Shown here piece by piece: positions 39,883 to 48,708 of a stretch of 64,000 bases of DNA. Source of the DNA: Vibrio viridaestus (GTDB taxonomy: Bacteria > Pseudomonadota > Gammaproteobacteria > Enterobacterales > Vibrionaceae); NCBI RefSeq assembly GCF_003856525.1, contig NZ_RJVQ01000003.1:1-64000 (forward strand), read 5' to 3'. The translations under genes and the position numbers were made by a program. Positions within the stretch are counted from its first letter, which is position 1. Each line of letters opens with the position of its first letter. The notes under the pieces are model-generated. The model had not been told where the DNA came from. It did no database searches and saw nothing but the letters and a program-made list of their open reading frames with translations.

Positions 39883-40053
39883 GATTGAATCTAGTGTCCG
39901 GACTTAGTACCACTAACTGTCCTTCCCAGCTTTGCCAGTGGCCAGTTATATTACTTCCATGATGTACATACCGTTGCGGGGGCAGTAACTGTTTGACTCA
40001 ATCCATTAAGCGAACAGTTTTCCTAGTAGATAACAGGTTCTTATCATTCAATC
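39883..40053 (-). ncRNA. Cobalamin riboswitch
   Basis: On the minus strand: closing helix P1 GATTGAAT (40053-40046) with ATTCAATC (39890-39883); AACTGTT/AACAGTT internal helix; the conserved ACTGCCCCCGCAACGGTA; GCCACTGGCAAAGCTGGGAAGG; and a B12-box-like AGTCCGGACACTAG near the 3' end. These are the core elements of adenosylcobalamin riboswitches, in order. It ends about 50 bp before the CbiM-type start; a CCTAC/GTAGG hairpin (39849-39864) lies just before the ribosome site and may take part in the switch. Confidence 0.92.
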
Positions 40054-40248
40054 CCTGATATGAAACGACGTGATTTCATCCACGAAGTATATTCTTTCAG
40101 AACTTCCCGATGCTGACTTAAATCAATAACTACCTTGGTGATCGTTTATTTATATTGAAGTCATTACCTTTCTTATATTGGATTGATATAGTATTTATTC
40201 TTTATTAATCAATAAATTATTGTATATGCAAAATAAGGTGTAGATATT

Positions 40249-40707
40249 ATGTGTCTGAGAAAATTAGGTTCTTTCATTCTTCTTTTGTCTCTTATATTAC
40301 CTTTCTCATCACAAGCCCAGACTGATTCCTGGTTACAACAGCACGTCGTTATTTCTCATCCGCAATTACTGCAGATGTTAGACCGAGCGACAAGCACCAG
40401 TGCGCGGCTTTCAATAGAAAATCAAACTGGAAAACCCTTGTTCATTAACCATGCTGAGTGTGAAGGGTTTGAAAAAGTAATGATTCACAAAACATCATTT
40501 AAGAATGGTGTACAGAAAATGGAAGAAATACCTCAGCTCATGATTGCTGATGGCAAGCGTCAAAGGTTAACCGCAAATGGCATTCATTTGATGTTCATGC
40601 AACCTAAGCGTACCTTTAATATAGGTGAATTTTTGAAGATGGTGGTTCAGACAAATCAGGGAACATTTTTTGTTCTGTTAGAAGTTGTTCCACATAAGAT
40701 TCGGTAA
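40249..40707 (+). CDS. PCuAC-type periplasmic copper chaperone
   Basis: 152 residues with a signal peptide ending at about residue 24 (PFSSQAQ). The domain shows the exact PCu(A)C metal motif H-x10-M-x21-H-x-M (His in VMIHKTSFKNGVQKM; HLM in NGIHLMFM). Such proteins deliver Cu(I) to cytochrome oxidase assembly. No Sco partner lies next to it, which is usual in many loci but not here; it stands alone between the riboswitch region and cry-DASH. Confidence 0.82.
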   Translation: MCLRKLGSFILLLSLILPFSSQAQTDSWLQQHVVISHPQLLQMLDRATSTSARLSIENQTGKPLFINHAECEGFEKVMIHKTSFKNGVQKMEEIPQLMIADGKRQRLTANGIHLMFMQPKRTFNIGEFLKMVVQTNQGTFFVLLEVVPHKIR

Positions 40708-40777
40708 ATTTTAGTAATTGGAATAGCGGTGCCATAATGAGTACATGAGTTGAATTGAATCATGGGGATAAGCATCA

Positions 40778-42097
40778 ATGAATAAGCGTGTTGGCTTATA
40801 CTGGTTTACGAATGACCTACGACTGAATGACAACCAATTATTAAGGTTAGCTGCACAGCAAGTTGATGAATTGCTATGTTTTTATTGCCTACCCAAAATT
40901 TCACCGTTTACTCACCGATATGCGCAAGAATATAGCTTTGGCAAAGCTAAGCAGCAATTTATCATCGAATCCTTATGGGAGCTGGGTGCAGAGCTGGAAA
41001 AATTTGGTCAAAAGCTGATTATTGCCACGCCTGAACATGCTTATATCGAGTTACTCAGCATAATCAAGAGGTTTGGTGTTACCTCTTTATACTGCGAACA
41101 TTTTAGTGGTAGTGACGAACAAAAGATTGTTGGACAGTTACAGCATCAATTATCCGATCTAGAAGTATTTCAACAAGGAAATTCAACGCTATTCGATGAA
41201 GAACAATTACCCTTTTCAATAGAGAATCTGCCGACTTCTTTCACCCAATTTCGTAAGTTGGTGGAAGCCAATATAAAGCCCAACAAACCCTATGAATGGC
41301 ATGGACGCTTGCCACCTTATCCTAAGCATTCGCCAGAGAGTGTTGCTCTTGTTTATCCCTCAACTCTCTCGTCTTCTTATCGTGGCGGTTTATTATCCGG
41401 AGAGGAACATTGTGCTCAATACTTTTCGACACGGTACCCAAGCTATTACAAAGAGACGAGAAATGCTTTAGATGGGCAGTATGAAACGACAAAATTTTCA
41501 CTTTGGTTGGCTCATGGTTGCCTATCGCCCAAAATAATTTATCAGCATCTACAGATGTATGAGTCTAAGTATGGCGCAAACGAGTCTACGTACTGGATTT
41601 ACTTTGAATTGTTGTGGCGTGAATATTTCTATTGGTATGCAAAACGATATGAAAAAGCCCTGTTCAGTTTTACCGGTATTACTCAAGACAAGCCGCTTAC
41701 CAGTTTTTATGGTCAGCGATTTTTAGCCTGGAAACATGGCCAAACCCCATTTCCAATTGTCAATGCTTGTATGAATCAATTGAAGGCGACAGGATTTATA
41801 TCCAATCGGGGACGACAATTAGTGGCGAGTTGTTTGGTTAACGAACTTCAGCTCGATTGGCGTTATGGCGCAGCATACTTTGAAACACAGTTAATTGACT
41901 ATGACGTCGCTTCGAATTGGGGTAATTGGCAATATTTGGCCGGAGTCGGGGCTGACCCAAGAGGAAGTCGCCAGTTTAATCTGCAAAAACAAACCGAACT
42001 GTACGACCCTGAAAATAAATTTATCCAACAGTGGCAAGGGGATAATGGACTGTCAACGATGGATGATGTTGATATGGTCGACTGGCCAGTCGTATAG
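40778..42097 (+). CDS. DASH-type cryptochrome/photolyase
   Basis: 439-residue flavoprotein of the photolyase/cryptochrome superfamily. The N-terminal photolyase domain starts VGLYWFTNDLRLNDNQLL (antenna cofactor), and the FAD domain contains ESTYWIYFELLWREYF, NRGRQLVASCLVNEL, and the DASH C-terminal block WQYLAGVGADPRGSRQFNLQKQ. DASH proteins repair pyrimidine dimers in single-stranded DNA. The gene is followed by an SDR gene 17 bp downstream, probably co-transcribed. Confidence 0.93.
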   Translation: MNKRVGLYWFTNDLRLNDNQLLRLAAQQVDELLCFYCLPKISPFTHRYAQEYSFGKAKQQFIIESLWELGAELEKFGQKLIIATPEHAYIELLSIIKRFGVTSLYCEHFSGSDEQKIVGQLQHQLSDLEVFQQGNSTLFDEEQLPFSIENLPTSFTQFRKLVEANIKPNKPYEWHGRLPPYPKHSPESVALVYPSTLSSSYRGGLLSGEEHCAQYFSTRYPSYYKETRNALDGQYETTKFSLWLAHGCLSPKIIYQHLQMYESKYGANESTYWIYFELLWREYFYWYAKRYEKALFSFTGITQDKPLTSFYGQRFLAWKHGQTPFPIVNACMNQLKATGFISNRGRQLVASCLVNELQLDWRYGAAYFETQLIDYDVASNWGNWQYLAGVGADPRGSRQFNLQKQTELYDPENKFIQQWQGDNGLSTMDDVDMVDWPVV

Positions 42098-42114
42098 TTT
42101 TGTGGAGACATACG

Positions 42115-42822
42115 ATGAATGTTTTAGTTATCGGAGCAAGTGGTGGAATTGGTTCGGCAATCGTTGATGTCCTTCTCCAGCGATACCCCGAAGCAACTAT
42201 TTATGCAACCTACCATCAGCACCCACCAGCAGATCAGAAGCATGAGCGGGTTCATTGGTTTCTGCTTGATGTAACAAATGCTGAAGAAATAGAAATACTC
42301 AGTCAGCAGTTTGATACTCTGGACTGGCTAATCAACTGTGTTGGCATGTTGCACTCTAGTATGGGGCCGGAAAAGAGTCTTCAGGCGGTAGATGCCTATT
42401 TTTTCCAACATAACATTGCGGTTAATACGCTGCCCACCTTACTGCTTGCAAAGTATTTCACACCAATACTCAAGCTCAGTTCTCAACCTAAATTTGCCGT
42501 TTTGTCTGCGAGAGTGGGGAGTATCACCGATAATCAATTAGGTGGTTGGTATAGCTATAGAGCGTCAAAAGCAGCGCTCAATATGATCATTAAAACGATG
42601 TCTATTGAATGGCGACGTTCTGTTAAGAAAGGGACGGTACTCGCACTTCATCCCGGAACTACGGATACTGAGTTATCCAAACCATTTCAGCATAATGTTC
42701 CTGAAGGAAAACTATTTCCAACCGGAAAAGTCGCAAAAATGCTAATTGATATCATTGAGCGGAGTACTGATATCCAAAGTGGGGCTTTTATGAGCTATGA
42801 TGGCCAGATACTTGAGTGGTAG
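42115..42822 (+). CDS. Short-chain dehydrogenase/reductase (CsgA-like)
   Basis: NAD(P)-binding SDR of 235 residues. The glycine-rich loop is VIGASGGIGSAIVDVL; the active site is YSYRASKAALNM (Tyr-x3-Lys), with Ser before it in LSARVGSI; LHPGTTDTELSKPF follows. Start ATG at 42115 follows GTGGAGAC; an in-frame upstream codon at 42100 is unlikely. The link to the photolyase gene is common in marine gammaproteobacteria; its substrate is unknown. Confidence 0.88.
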   Translation: MNVLVIGASGGIGSAIVDVLLQRYPEATIYATYHQHPPADQKHERVHWFLLDVTNAEEIEILSQQFDTLDWLINCVGMLHSSMGPEKSLQAVDAYFFQHNIAVNTLPTLLLAKYFTPILKLSSQPKFAVLSARVGSITDNQLGGWYSYRASKAALNMIIKTMSIEWRRSVKKGTVLALHPGTTDTELSKPFQHNVPEGKLFPTGKVAKMLIDIIERSTDIQSGAFMSYDGQILEW

Positions 42823-42882
42823 AGTAATATGCTGTAACTAGCCTATCCCTCATCATTACCTCACTAACTTGTTTGCGCCCCT

Positions 42883-43356
42883 ATGTTCAAATACTTGCCG
42901 ATAACTGCCTTATTATTTCCCTGTTTTGCCTTCGCAACTTCATTCGATGGCTGTTATGCCCATCAGGAAGCTATAACGGATGTTGTTTCCGGTTCTCATG
43001 AAAAGAAAATCAGCTATGTAAAAATCTCTCGTAATGAATCGGATTATTTAGTTAGAGGCGTGTTATGGGGTGGTAACTTTCACATTTGTTATATTCAGTC
43101 TACTGAAGAAGGCACGGATAATCCTTTATCGATGTCCCGCGTCGGGGACAGCCTTATTTATACCGAGTCGGATCCTGAGTACGATATTTACTGTAAGTTA
43201 GAAATGAAGCTTAAAGGTGATGTACTACACATTGAAGATGCTAATTTTGACTGTAATCGAATTTTTTCATGTGGAGCAAGAGTCGGTCTGAATAATACAG
43301 ACTTAAAGAAATCGCCGGGCATGTGCTCAGAGTCGCCAGATATTTCAGAAGATTAA
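42883..43356 (+). CDS. Secreted cysteine-rich protein of unknown function
   Basis: I do not recognise this gene. 157 residues; a signal peptide ends near residue 18 (CFAFA-TS). The mature part has six cysteines (FDGCYA, HICYI, IYCKL, FDCNRIFSCGA, GMCSE), suggesting disulfides, and many beta-type stretches. No ribosome site is obvious (the start follows CGCCCCT). It lies just before a YjbR and a GNAT gene in the same direction. Confidence 0.65.
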   Translation: MFKYLPITALLFPCFAFATSFDGCYAHQEAITDVVSGSHEKKISYVKISRNESDYLVRGVLWGGNFHICYIQSTEEGTDNPLSMSRVGDSLIYTESDPEYDIYCKLEMKLKGDVLHIEDANFDCNRIFSCGARVGLNNTDLKKSPGMCSESPDISED

Positions 43357-43372
43357 ACACAGTGAGTATTTG

Positions 43373-43744
43373 ATGAATCATAGCGAATTTAACTTTTATT
43401 GCAGTTCACTACCATCTGTGACTCACGTAGTGCAATGGGGGAACTCCGAAGTATGGAAAGTCGGAGGCAAAGTATTTGCCATTGGGACAAAAAGTAAACA
43501 AGGTGATGATGCCTATACGTTTAAGGTATCTGAACGTAATTTTCATTTTCTGCGAGAGTCTGAGGGATATATACCCGCTCCATACTTTGCGAGTAGGGGA
43601 ATGCTGTGGATTCAAATGATTGAGAGCGTTACACCAAGAGATGAAGAACTGAAATATTATCTGTCTGAATCCTATCGATTGGTTGTAGCTGGTCTAAGTA
43701 AAAAAGCACGTGAAACGTTAGGCCTCACTATTTCGACTGAATAA
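43373..43744 (+). CDS. MmcQ/YjbR-family protein
   Basis: 123-residue protein with the family pattern: N-terminal LPSVTHVVQWGNSEVWKVGGKVFAI, then FKVSERNFHFLRE and PAPYFASRGMLWIQM, ending with a helix (SYRLVVAGLSKKAR). YjbR proteins have a CyaY-like fold and bind DNA or act as double-wing motifs; role unknown. ATG 43373 is favoured over the TTG three bases earlier. It is 8 bp from the next GNAT gene. Confidence 0.85.
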   Translation: MNHSEFNFYCSSLPSVTHVVQWGNSEVWKVGGKVFAIGTKSKQGDDAYTFKVSERNFHFLRESEGYIPAPYFASRGMLWIQMIESVTPRDEELKYYLSESYRLVVAGLSKKARETLGLTISTE

Positions 43745-43746
43745 GG

Positions 43747-44313
43747 ATGACTATGGAGATAAGTATCCAACTAGCAAAATTATCGGATATTGATGATGTT
43801 ATGATGTTACAAGCTAAATATCATGTTGATTCAATTAACGAGAACGATAGAAAGGATGGCTTTGTTACGACTCTCTTTAGTCGAGAGCAGCTTTCTGAGT
43901 TGATTGTACGAGAAAATGGCTTGGTCATTGCTAAAGCTGGAAAAAATGTTGTGGCTTATATCATGGTGGCGTCTTGGCAATACTGGTCAGCTTGGCCATT
44001 ATTCGCACATATGATCAATGATCTATCTCGTTTACATTATCAAGGATATGACTTAGATACCGCCAATTCTTTTCAATATGGACCGATATGTATTGATAAG
44101 TCAGTTCGAGGGGAAGGGGTGTTAGAAAATATCTTTGCATTTACGAAAGCTCATATGTCGCATCGCTATCCAGTATTAGTTACATTTATTAATCAAAATA
44201 ATCGTCGCTCCTACGAGGCTCACAAGAGAAAATTGAAACTCGACGTGATCAACGAATTCCACTTCAATGATAACCACTATTTTGAGTTAGCGTGTTTGAC
44301 CCGCCAAGACTGA
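43747..44313 (+). CDS. GNAT-family acetyltransferase
   Basis: 188 residues with the GNAT fold: the N-terminal IQLAKLSDIDDVMMLQAKY, the acetyl-CoA loop region around CIDKSVRGEGVLENIF and the C-terminal NQNNRRSYEAHKRKLKLDVINEF. Substrate unknown. It is probably expressed with the YjbR-like gene. A later ATG at 43753 is also possible. Confidence 0.8.
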   Translation: MTMEISIQLAKLSDIDDVMMLQAKYHVDSINENDRKDGFVTTLFSREQLSELIVRENGLVIAKAGKNVVAYIMVASWQYWSAWPLFAHMINDLSRLHYQGYDLDTANSFQYGPICIDKSVRGEGVLENIFAFTKAHMSHRYPVLVTFINQNNRRSYEAHKRKLKLDVINEFHFNDNHYFELACLTRQD

Positions 44314-44382
44314 TATCATTTGCTAAATATCGTTACTGCCTGCTCTTAGTATTTTGTGGCTGATGAAATGAGATTATAATTA

Positions 44383-44420
44383 GGGCGACGAGTTTGGTTA
44401 TGCTAAACTCGCCGCCCTTT
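44383..44420 (+). terminator. Hairpin terminator upstream of yibL
   Basis: Stem of CGAGTTT/AAACTCG extended by GGGCG/CGCCC with a mismatch, followed by a short T-run. It can end the GNAT transcript; it lies only 23 bp before yibL. Confidence 0.75.
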
Positions 44421-44442
44421 ACCATTTCTGAGAGATACCATC

Positions 44443-44799
44443 ATGAGCCTCAAGCAAGAATTGCAAAACTTACATAATCGCCTTCAAACCTGTCAGCGTA
44501 AATTAGATGCAGCGAAGAGTCGTGACGATCAGGAAATGGTCATTAAGTTTACAGAGGAAATGGAAAAGCTGACTAAAAAAGCAAACTCGATTAAGCATAA
44601 GCAGCAATACGACATGAATAAAGAACGTAAGAGTTTGTTAAATATGCCATTTTCACGAGAGATTACCAAGGCAGAACAGGCTGACCTAGGCAAGCTAAAA
44701 AAATCGGTGAAGGGATTAGTTGTGGTTCATCCAATGACAAAATTGGGTAAAGAACTGCGCCTTGATGTTATGACTGGCTTTGCACCTAAACCATTCTAA
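44443..44799 (+). CDS. yibL: YibL-like ribosome-associated protein
   Basis: 118 residues: an N-terminal coiled coil (residues ~2-55) and the conserved MPFSREITKAEQADLGKLKKSVKGLVVVHPMTKLGKEL shared with E. coli YibL in split form. YibL associates with ribosomes in E. coli; function unknown. A terminator follows at once. Confidence 0.88.
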   Translation: MSLKQELQNLHNRLQTCQRKLDAAKSRDDQEMVIKFTEEMEKLTKKANSIKHKQQYDMNKERKSLLNMPFSREITKAEQADLGKLKKSVKGLVVVHPMTKLGKELRLDVMTGFAPKPF

Positions 44800-44826
44800 A
44801 TCGTATAGCTAGATTTCCATATTCAG

Positions 44827-44850
44827 AAGCGCCTAAGGGCGCTTTTGTTG
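44827..44850 (+). terminator. yibL terminator
   Basis: AAGCGCC-TAAG-GGCGCTT stem followed by a T-rich stretch. Confidence 0.85.
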
Positions 44851-44952
44851 CTTTTGCGTGGTACTAAGCTGGATGCATTCAGGGGTTCCATTCAATGGTG
44901 GAATATCATACTCTGCAATTGACGAAATCAATAAACCTAGGAACGCTGCGCT

Positions 44953-45417
44953 ATGACGAGCAAAAATAAAACATCAATTCTAGTCGTCTGCATGGGGAAT
45001 ATATGCCGCTCTCCTACAGGAGAAGCGATACTGAAAGCCAAAGCCGCTGAGCTTGGAAAAGATGTTTATATCGATTCAGCAGGCACTATTGCTTATCATC
45101 AGGGTAACCCCCCGGATTCTCGAGCCCGAGCTGCGGGAGAAAAACGTGGCTACAGTTTTTCTGGTATGCAAGCTAGGCAGGTAACGGAACAGGACTTTAT
45201 CGATTTCGATATGATACTAGCGGCGGATAGAGATAATTTACGTGATTTACAATCACGGTGCCCATCTGAATATCAACATAAGCTTTCTATGTTTTTAAGT
45301 CACGGTCATTCGGATTATAAAGAAATTCCAGACCCTTACTATGGTGGCGAGAACGGCTTCGAGTTGGTCCTGGATTTAATTGAGGACGCAGCGGAATCGA
45401 TTTTGACCAAGGTATAA
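44953..45417 (+). CDS. Low-molecular-weight protein-tyrosine phosphatase
   Basis: 154-residue enzyme with the signature loop VCMGNICRSPTGE near residue 13 (nucleophilic Cys and Arg) and the general-acid Asp in IPDPYYGG near residue 125. It resembles the stand-alone LMW-PTP family rather than Wzb, since no polysaccharide export genes (wza, wzc) lie near. Target unknown. Confidence 0.9.
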   Translation: MTSKNKTSILVVCMGNICRSPTGEAILKAKAAELGKDVYIDSAGTIAYHQGNPPDSRARAAGEKRGYSFSGMQARQVTEQDFIDFDMILAADRDNLRDLQSRCPSEYQHKLSMFLSHGHSDYKEIPDPYYGGENGFELVLDLIEDAAESILTKV

Positions 45418-45419
45418 AA

Positions 45420-45441
45420 AAGCTCGCCGTAAGGCGAGCTT
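45420..45441. terminator. Bidirectional terminator
   Basis: AAGCTCGCC-GTAA-GGCGAGCTT hairpin between the convergent phosphatase and fadL genes. Confidence 0.85.
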
Positions 45442-45448
45442 AGTCATT

Positions 45449-46696
45449 TTAGAATGAGCGGCTGTATTGCAGACCCATCAGCACAGCATCTGCGTGTGTT
45501 GTTGCGGTGAGACTAGAAAGAGTACTTGTCTCAGAAACATGTACATCTTTACCTACCAAGTAAGTGAAACCAAAGTCTACCGTTGATTTTTCTGTTAGCT
45601 GATAAGTAAATCCGGTCGAAAACCACTGACGATCTGAGTCTGGTACAGATATCGAAGTAATGGAATCTTGGGCACTAGTGTCATACATATACCCAGCGCG
45701 AAGCGTCCATTTATTATTCAGGTAGTAGGTACCACCCACGGAATAATGCCAACCATCTTGCCATTGGTAGGTTTTCAACGTACCACTCGTATCCGCGTTT
45801 AGAACATCGAATTCAGACCAGTTAATCCACTGAATACTGTAATGCACAGCGAAGCTTTGGTTAAGACGATGGTAGCCCGAAAACTCTGCTATATCCGGTA
45901 GTGGCATGACCAAAGTATCTGAAATGGCACCGTTTGCTCCAGTATAACCAATATAGCTGATATCTCCGTCTGCTTTCAGATCTGGACTGTAGTGATAATC
46001 AAGACCAAAACGGTTATTTTCATCGAGTTCATAAACAGCACCAAGGTTATAACCTAGTGCCCAACCATCAGCGTCAGCATTTAGCGCTTCATCTTGTCCA
46101 CTGAAAGCAGCCGCTGCCAGAGTAGATTGCGCGTTGCGTGATAACTTACCTTTACCGTAAATAAAATCAATTCCAGCACCGATACTCCACTGTTCATCAA
46201 TACGATATGATCCAGTCAGACCAAAATTCATACTGGCGACATCGGTATTTCCTCCGTACTCATATCCTTTGTAATCGTCTGCGAAAGACGTTTTGGTACC
46301 AAAGTTTGAATAGGCACTCACGCCCCAGGCAAACTGTTCATTGACTGGAACAACCAGATAAAAGTTAGGAACAATTGATGTGTCGCCTGCATCATCGTAA
46401 GAGGCATCAGTTGATACGCCTGCAACGTTTTGATAGGTGGCGTTTTTTACGTCGATTAATGTTGTGATCGTTTCGAAACCTAACGACATTGATACATCAT
46501 CAAATAGCGCCATCGCAGCAGCATTACGAGCAATGACTGATGCGTTATCCGCAATAACTCCATCACCTGCGAATGCACGACCGAGTCCAGTTGCCGACTG
46601 AGCATTTACCTGGAAACCTGCTGCCAAAGCATTCTGAGCTGTGATCGATAGTGCCACAGCCAGCAGTGAGCGGCGAAATAAAGGTGAAGAGTTCAT
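45449..46696 (-). CDS. fadL: Outer-membrane long-chain fatty acid transporter FadL
   Basis: 415-residue beta-barrel with a signal peptide ending at about residue 25 (NALA-AGFQ). AGFQVNAQSATGLGRAFAGDG forms the N-terminal hatch, including the NPA-like region (RNAAAMALF). The protein ends in Phe (YSRSF), usual for outer-membrane barrels. It faces fadI-fadJ across a shared upstream region, suggesting joint control of fatty acid uptake and breakdown. Confidence 0.92.
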   Translation of the reverse strand: MNSSPLFRRSLLAVALSITAQNALAAGFQVNAQSATGLGRAFAGDGVIADNASVIARNAAAMALFDDVSMSLGFETITTLIDVKNATYQNVAGVSTDASYDDAGDTSIVPNFYLVVPVNEQFAWGVSAYSNFGTKTSFADDYKGYEYGGNTDVASMNFGLTGSYRIDEQWSIGAGIDFIYGKGKLSRNAQSTLAAAAFSGQDEALNADADGWALGYNLGAVYELDENNRFGLDYHYSPDLKADGDISYIGYTGANGAISDTLVMPLPDIAEFSGYHRLNQSFAVHYSIQWINWSEFDVLNADTSGTLKTYQWQDGWHYSVGGTYYLNNKWTLRAGYMYDTSAQDSITSISVPDSDRQWFSTGFTYQLTEKSTVDFGFTYLVGKDVHVSETSTLSSLTATTHADAVLMGLQYSRSF

Positions 46697-47400
46697 TGCG
46701 TGAGTTCCTATCTAAAAATGGCGAGCAAGATCGCCTAAAATCATTATTTTTGTTTATATTTGAGTAAATACTCAATTGGGCGGCTGATACTATTCTTTTA
46801 CGCTTCGATTACAAATCCGACCATTGACCAGTTGGTGAAGAAAGTTTGTAAAGTGATAGGTTGGTATGTTTTTTTACGGGGATAAGGATGTGTATTGAAA
46901 TGCCGTTCTATATAGAGTTAACGTATAAAATACAGGGCGATTAGTGCACAAAAATCAATATTATGTAAGTTAAATTCTCTCTTAAAAATGAAAACATAAG
47001 TTGATATTGTGTTGAATTCCAAGGCTTATAAAGGTTTGAAAGAAACTTTTTTTCCGGAATCGAACGAAATAGAAATAAAATTGATCTATTTCAATATCCA
47101 TAAACTCAAAGGACGTATATTGGTCCTTGTCATCTGGTTAGTCGTGAGACTGACATGTTGAGCAAGATGACACTTCCTTTTGAAGGCTGACTTTACTTTC
47201 TCCTAATCAGGAAACTGATTTTCAATTGGCGTAAGTTAATTGCTTTATAAAATTTTTCCAACCACACACCTTTGTGTGGTTTTTTTTTGCCTTAAAATCC
47301 ACGTTAACTCTCACTTTAACACTCATCTTTATCTGCTGACTGGAATGGCCCTTTGTTTTTACTAAGCTTTTTGTAAACAGGGTAACGGTGTGGCCAAACA
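46697..47400. other. Long divergent region between fadL and fadI
   Basis: 704 bp without a credible protein gene. It should carry the fadL and fadI promoters. ATCTGGT at 47132-47138 matches one half of a FadR operator; the other half is poor. The right-hand part holds structured elements and a terminator (see the ncRNA candidate). Confidence 0.5.
47130..47288 (+). ncRNA. Candidate small RNA or attenuated leader upstream of fadI
   Basis: Three hairpins in a row on the plus strand: AGTC-GTGA-GACT (47140-47151), AATCAG-GAAA-CTGATT (47205-47220) and a strong terminator, AACCACACA/TGTGTGGTT (47260-47281) followed by nine T in all. The terminator is 112 bp before fadI and no protein gene precedes it, so it must end a non-coding transcript or interrupt the fadI leader. 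The 5' end is not defined; no convincing promoter was found. Confidence 0.55.
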
Positions 47401-48708
47401 ATGAAAAATCAACAGGTCGTGGATTATCAAGGTTCAAGGGTAGCAATTATTGATGGTGTGAGAACCCCCTTTGCTAGGCAGTCTTCAGAATTGAAGGCGC
47501 TGTCTGCCATCGATCTTGGTGCTCATGCGGTAAAGACACTGCTCAATCGTTATGATGTGAAAGAGAATGAAGTTGATCAAATTGTATTTGGTCAGGTCAT
47601 ACCCAAAGCGGATGCGCCTAATATTGCCCGAGAGATTGCTTTGATCTGTGGAATGGGGGATCGCGTTGATGCGTTTAGTGTCAGTCGGGCCTGTGCTACC
47701 AGTCAACAAGCATTAATCTGTGCGGTACAAAATATTTGTAGTGGCTCGATAGAATCTGCCATCGTAGGTGGTGCTGATTCTGCGTCAAATCTACCTTTTA
47801 CCTGGTCGGCTGAAATGGGGCTTATGGCATTATCCCTTTTTAGGGCAAAGACACTACCGCAGAAACTGCAGATTTTACGAAACCTTAAGTTAAGCCATCT
47901 CATTCCATCTCCTCCGCCAGTCGCAGAGTTCTCGACTGGATTATCGATGGGTCAGACAGCCGAGCAGATGGCAAAAACATTCGCCATCAGTCGTCTTGCT
48001 CAGGATGAATATGCGCATCGCTCTCATATTTTAGCGAGTAATGCATGGCAAGATTCTCTGTTATGTAAGCAAGTCGAACCAATTCATCCCCACCCACATC
48101 AATTTCACCTGACAGAGGATAACGTTCTGCGCCATAGTTCTCAGTTGTCAGATTATGCGAAGTTGCGTCCGGTATTTGACCGTCACGCTGGAACAGTAAC
48201 CGCGGGAAATAGTAGTGCGTTAACAGACGGCGGCGCAGCTTTATTTGTGGTTAGAGAAGACACTGCGAAAGCCATGAATCTGCCAGTGCTTGGGTATATT
48301 CGTGCTTATGATTTTTGCGCAATAAGTGTGAAAAAAAATATGTTGCTTGGTCCGGCATACTCGATTCCAAGGGTATTGGAAAAAGCGGGTATGAGTATTA
48401 AAGATATCGAACTCATGGAAATGCATGAAGCATTTGCGGCTCAAGTGTTGGCAAATCTGGCGTGTCTTTCAAGTGATCTATTTGCTCAACAGCAACTTGG
48501 CCGATCACAAGCCGTGGGGGATATTGACCCTACACTGATGAATATACAGGGCGGATCACTTGCCTACGGGCATCCTTTTGCTGCAACAGGGGCAAGGATG
48601 ATTACCCAATTACTGTATCAGCTTAAACGTAGTGGTAAAGGTATCGGTCTTGTTGCATCTTGTGCTGCTGGTGGTATTGGTTCATCAATAATACTGGAGT
48701 CAGAATAA
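47401..48708 (+). CDS. fadI: 3-ketoacyl-CoA thiolase FadI
   Basis: Thiolytic subunit of the anaerobic/secondary beta-oxidation complex. Active-site Cys in SRACATSQQAL (near residue 100), His in EMHEAFAAQVLANL, and the C-terminal general-base Cys in ASCAAGGIGSS. GGSLAYGHPFAATGARM is the family motif. 435 residues; it overlaps the fadJ start (TAATG). Confidence 0.95.
   Translation: MKNQQVVDYQGSRVAIIDGVRTPFARQSSELKALSAIDLGAHAVKTLLNRYDVKENEVDQIVFGQVIPKADAPNIAREIALICGMGDRVDAFSVSRACATSQQALICAVQNICSGSIESAIVGGADSASNLPFTWSAEMGLMALSLFRAKTLPQKLQILRNLKLSHLIPSPPPVAEFSTGLSMGQTAEQMAKTFAISRLAQDEYAHRSHILASNAWQDSLLCKQVEPIHPHPHQFHLTEDNVLRHSSQLSDYAKLRPVFDRHAGTVTAGNSSALTDGGAALFVVREDTAKAMNLPVLGYIRAYDFCAISVKKNMLLGPAYSIPRVLEKAGMSIKDIELMEMHEAFAAQVLANLACLSSDLFAQQQLGRSQAVGDIDPTLMNIQGGSLAYGHPFAATGARMITQLLYQLKRSGKGIGLVASCAAGGIGSSIILESE

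Noticed and set aside
46563-46775. Small minus-strand frame overlapping the fadL start
   Set aside because: It is another frame over the fadL signal peptide region without ribosome site.
46817-46845. Possible FadR operator (CCGACCATTGACCAGTT)
   Set aside because: Only the GACCAGTT half fits the 17-bp palindrome; the other half does not match in either alignment.
47222-47446. Minus-strand open frame across the terminator upstream of fadI
   Set aside because: It is antisense to a clear terminator and to the fadI start, and its composition is not protein-like.
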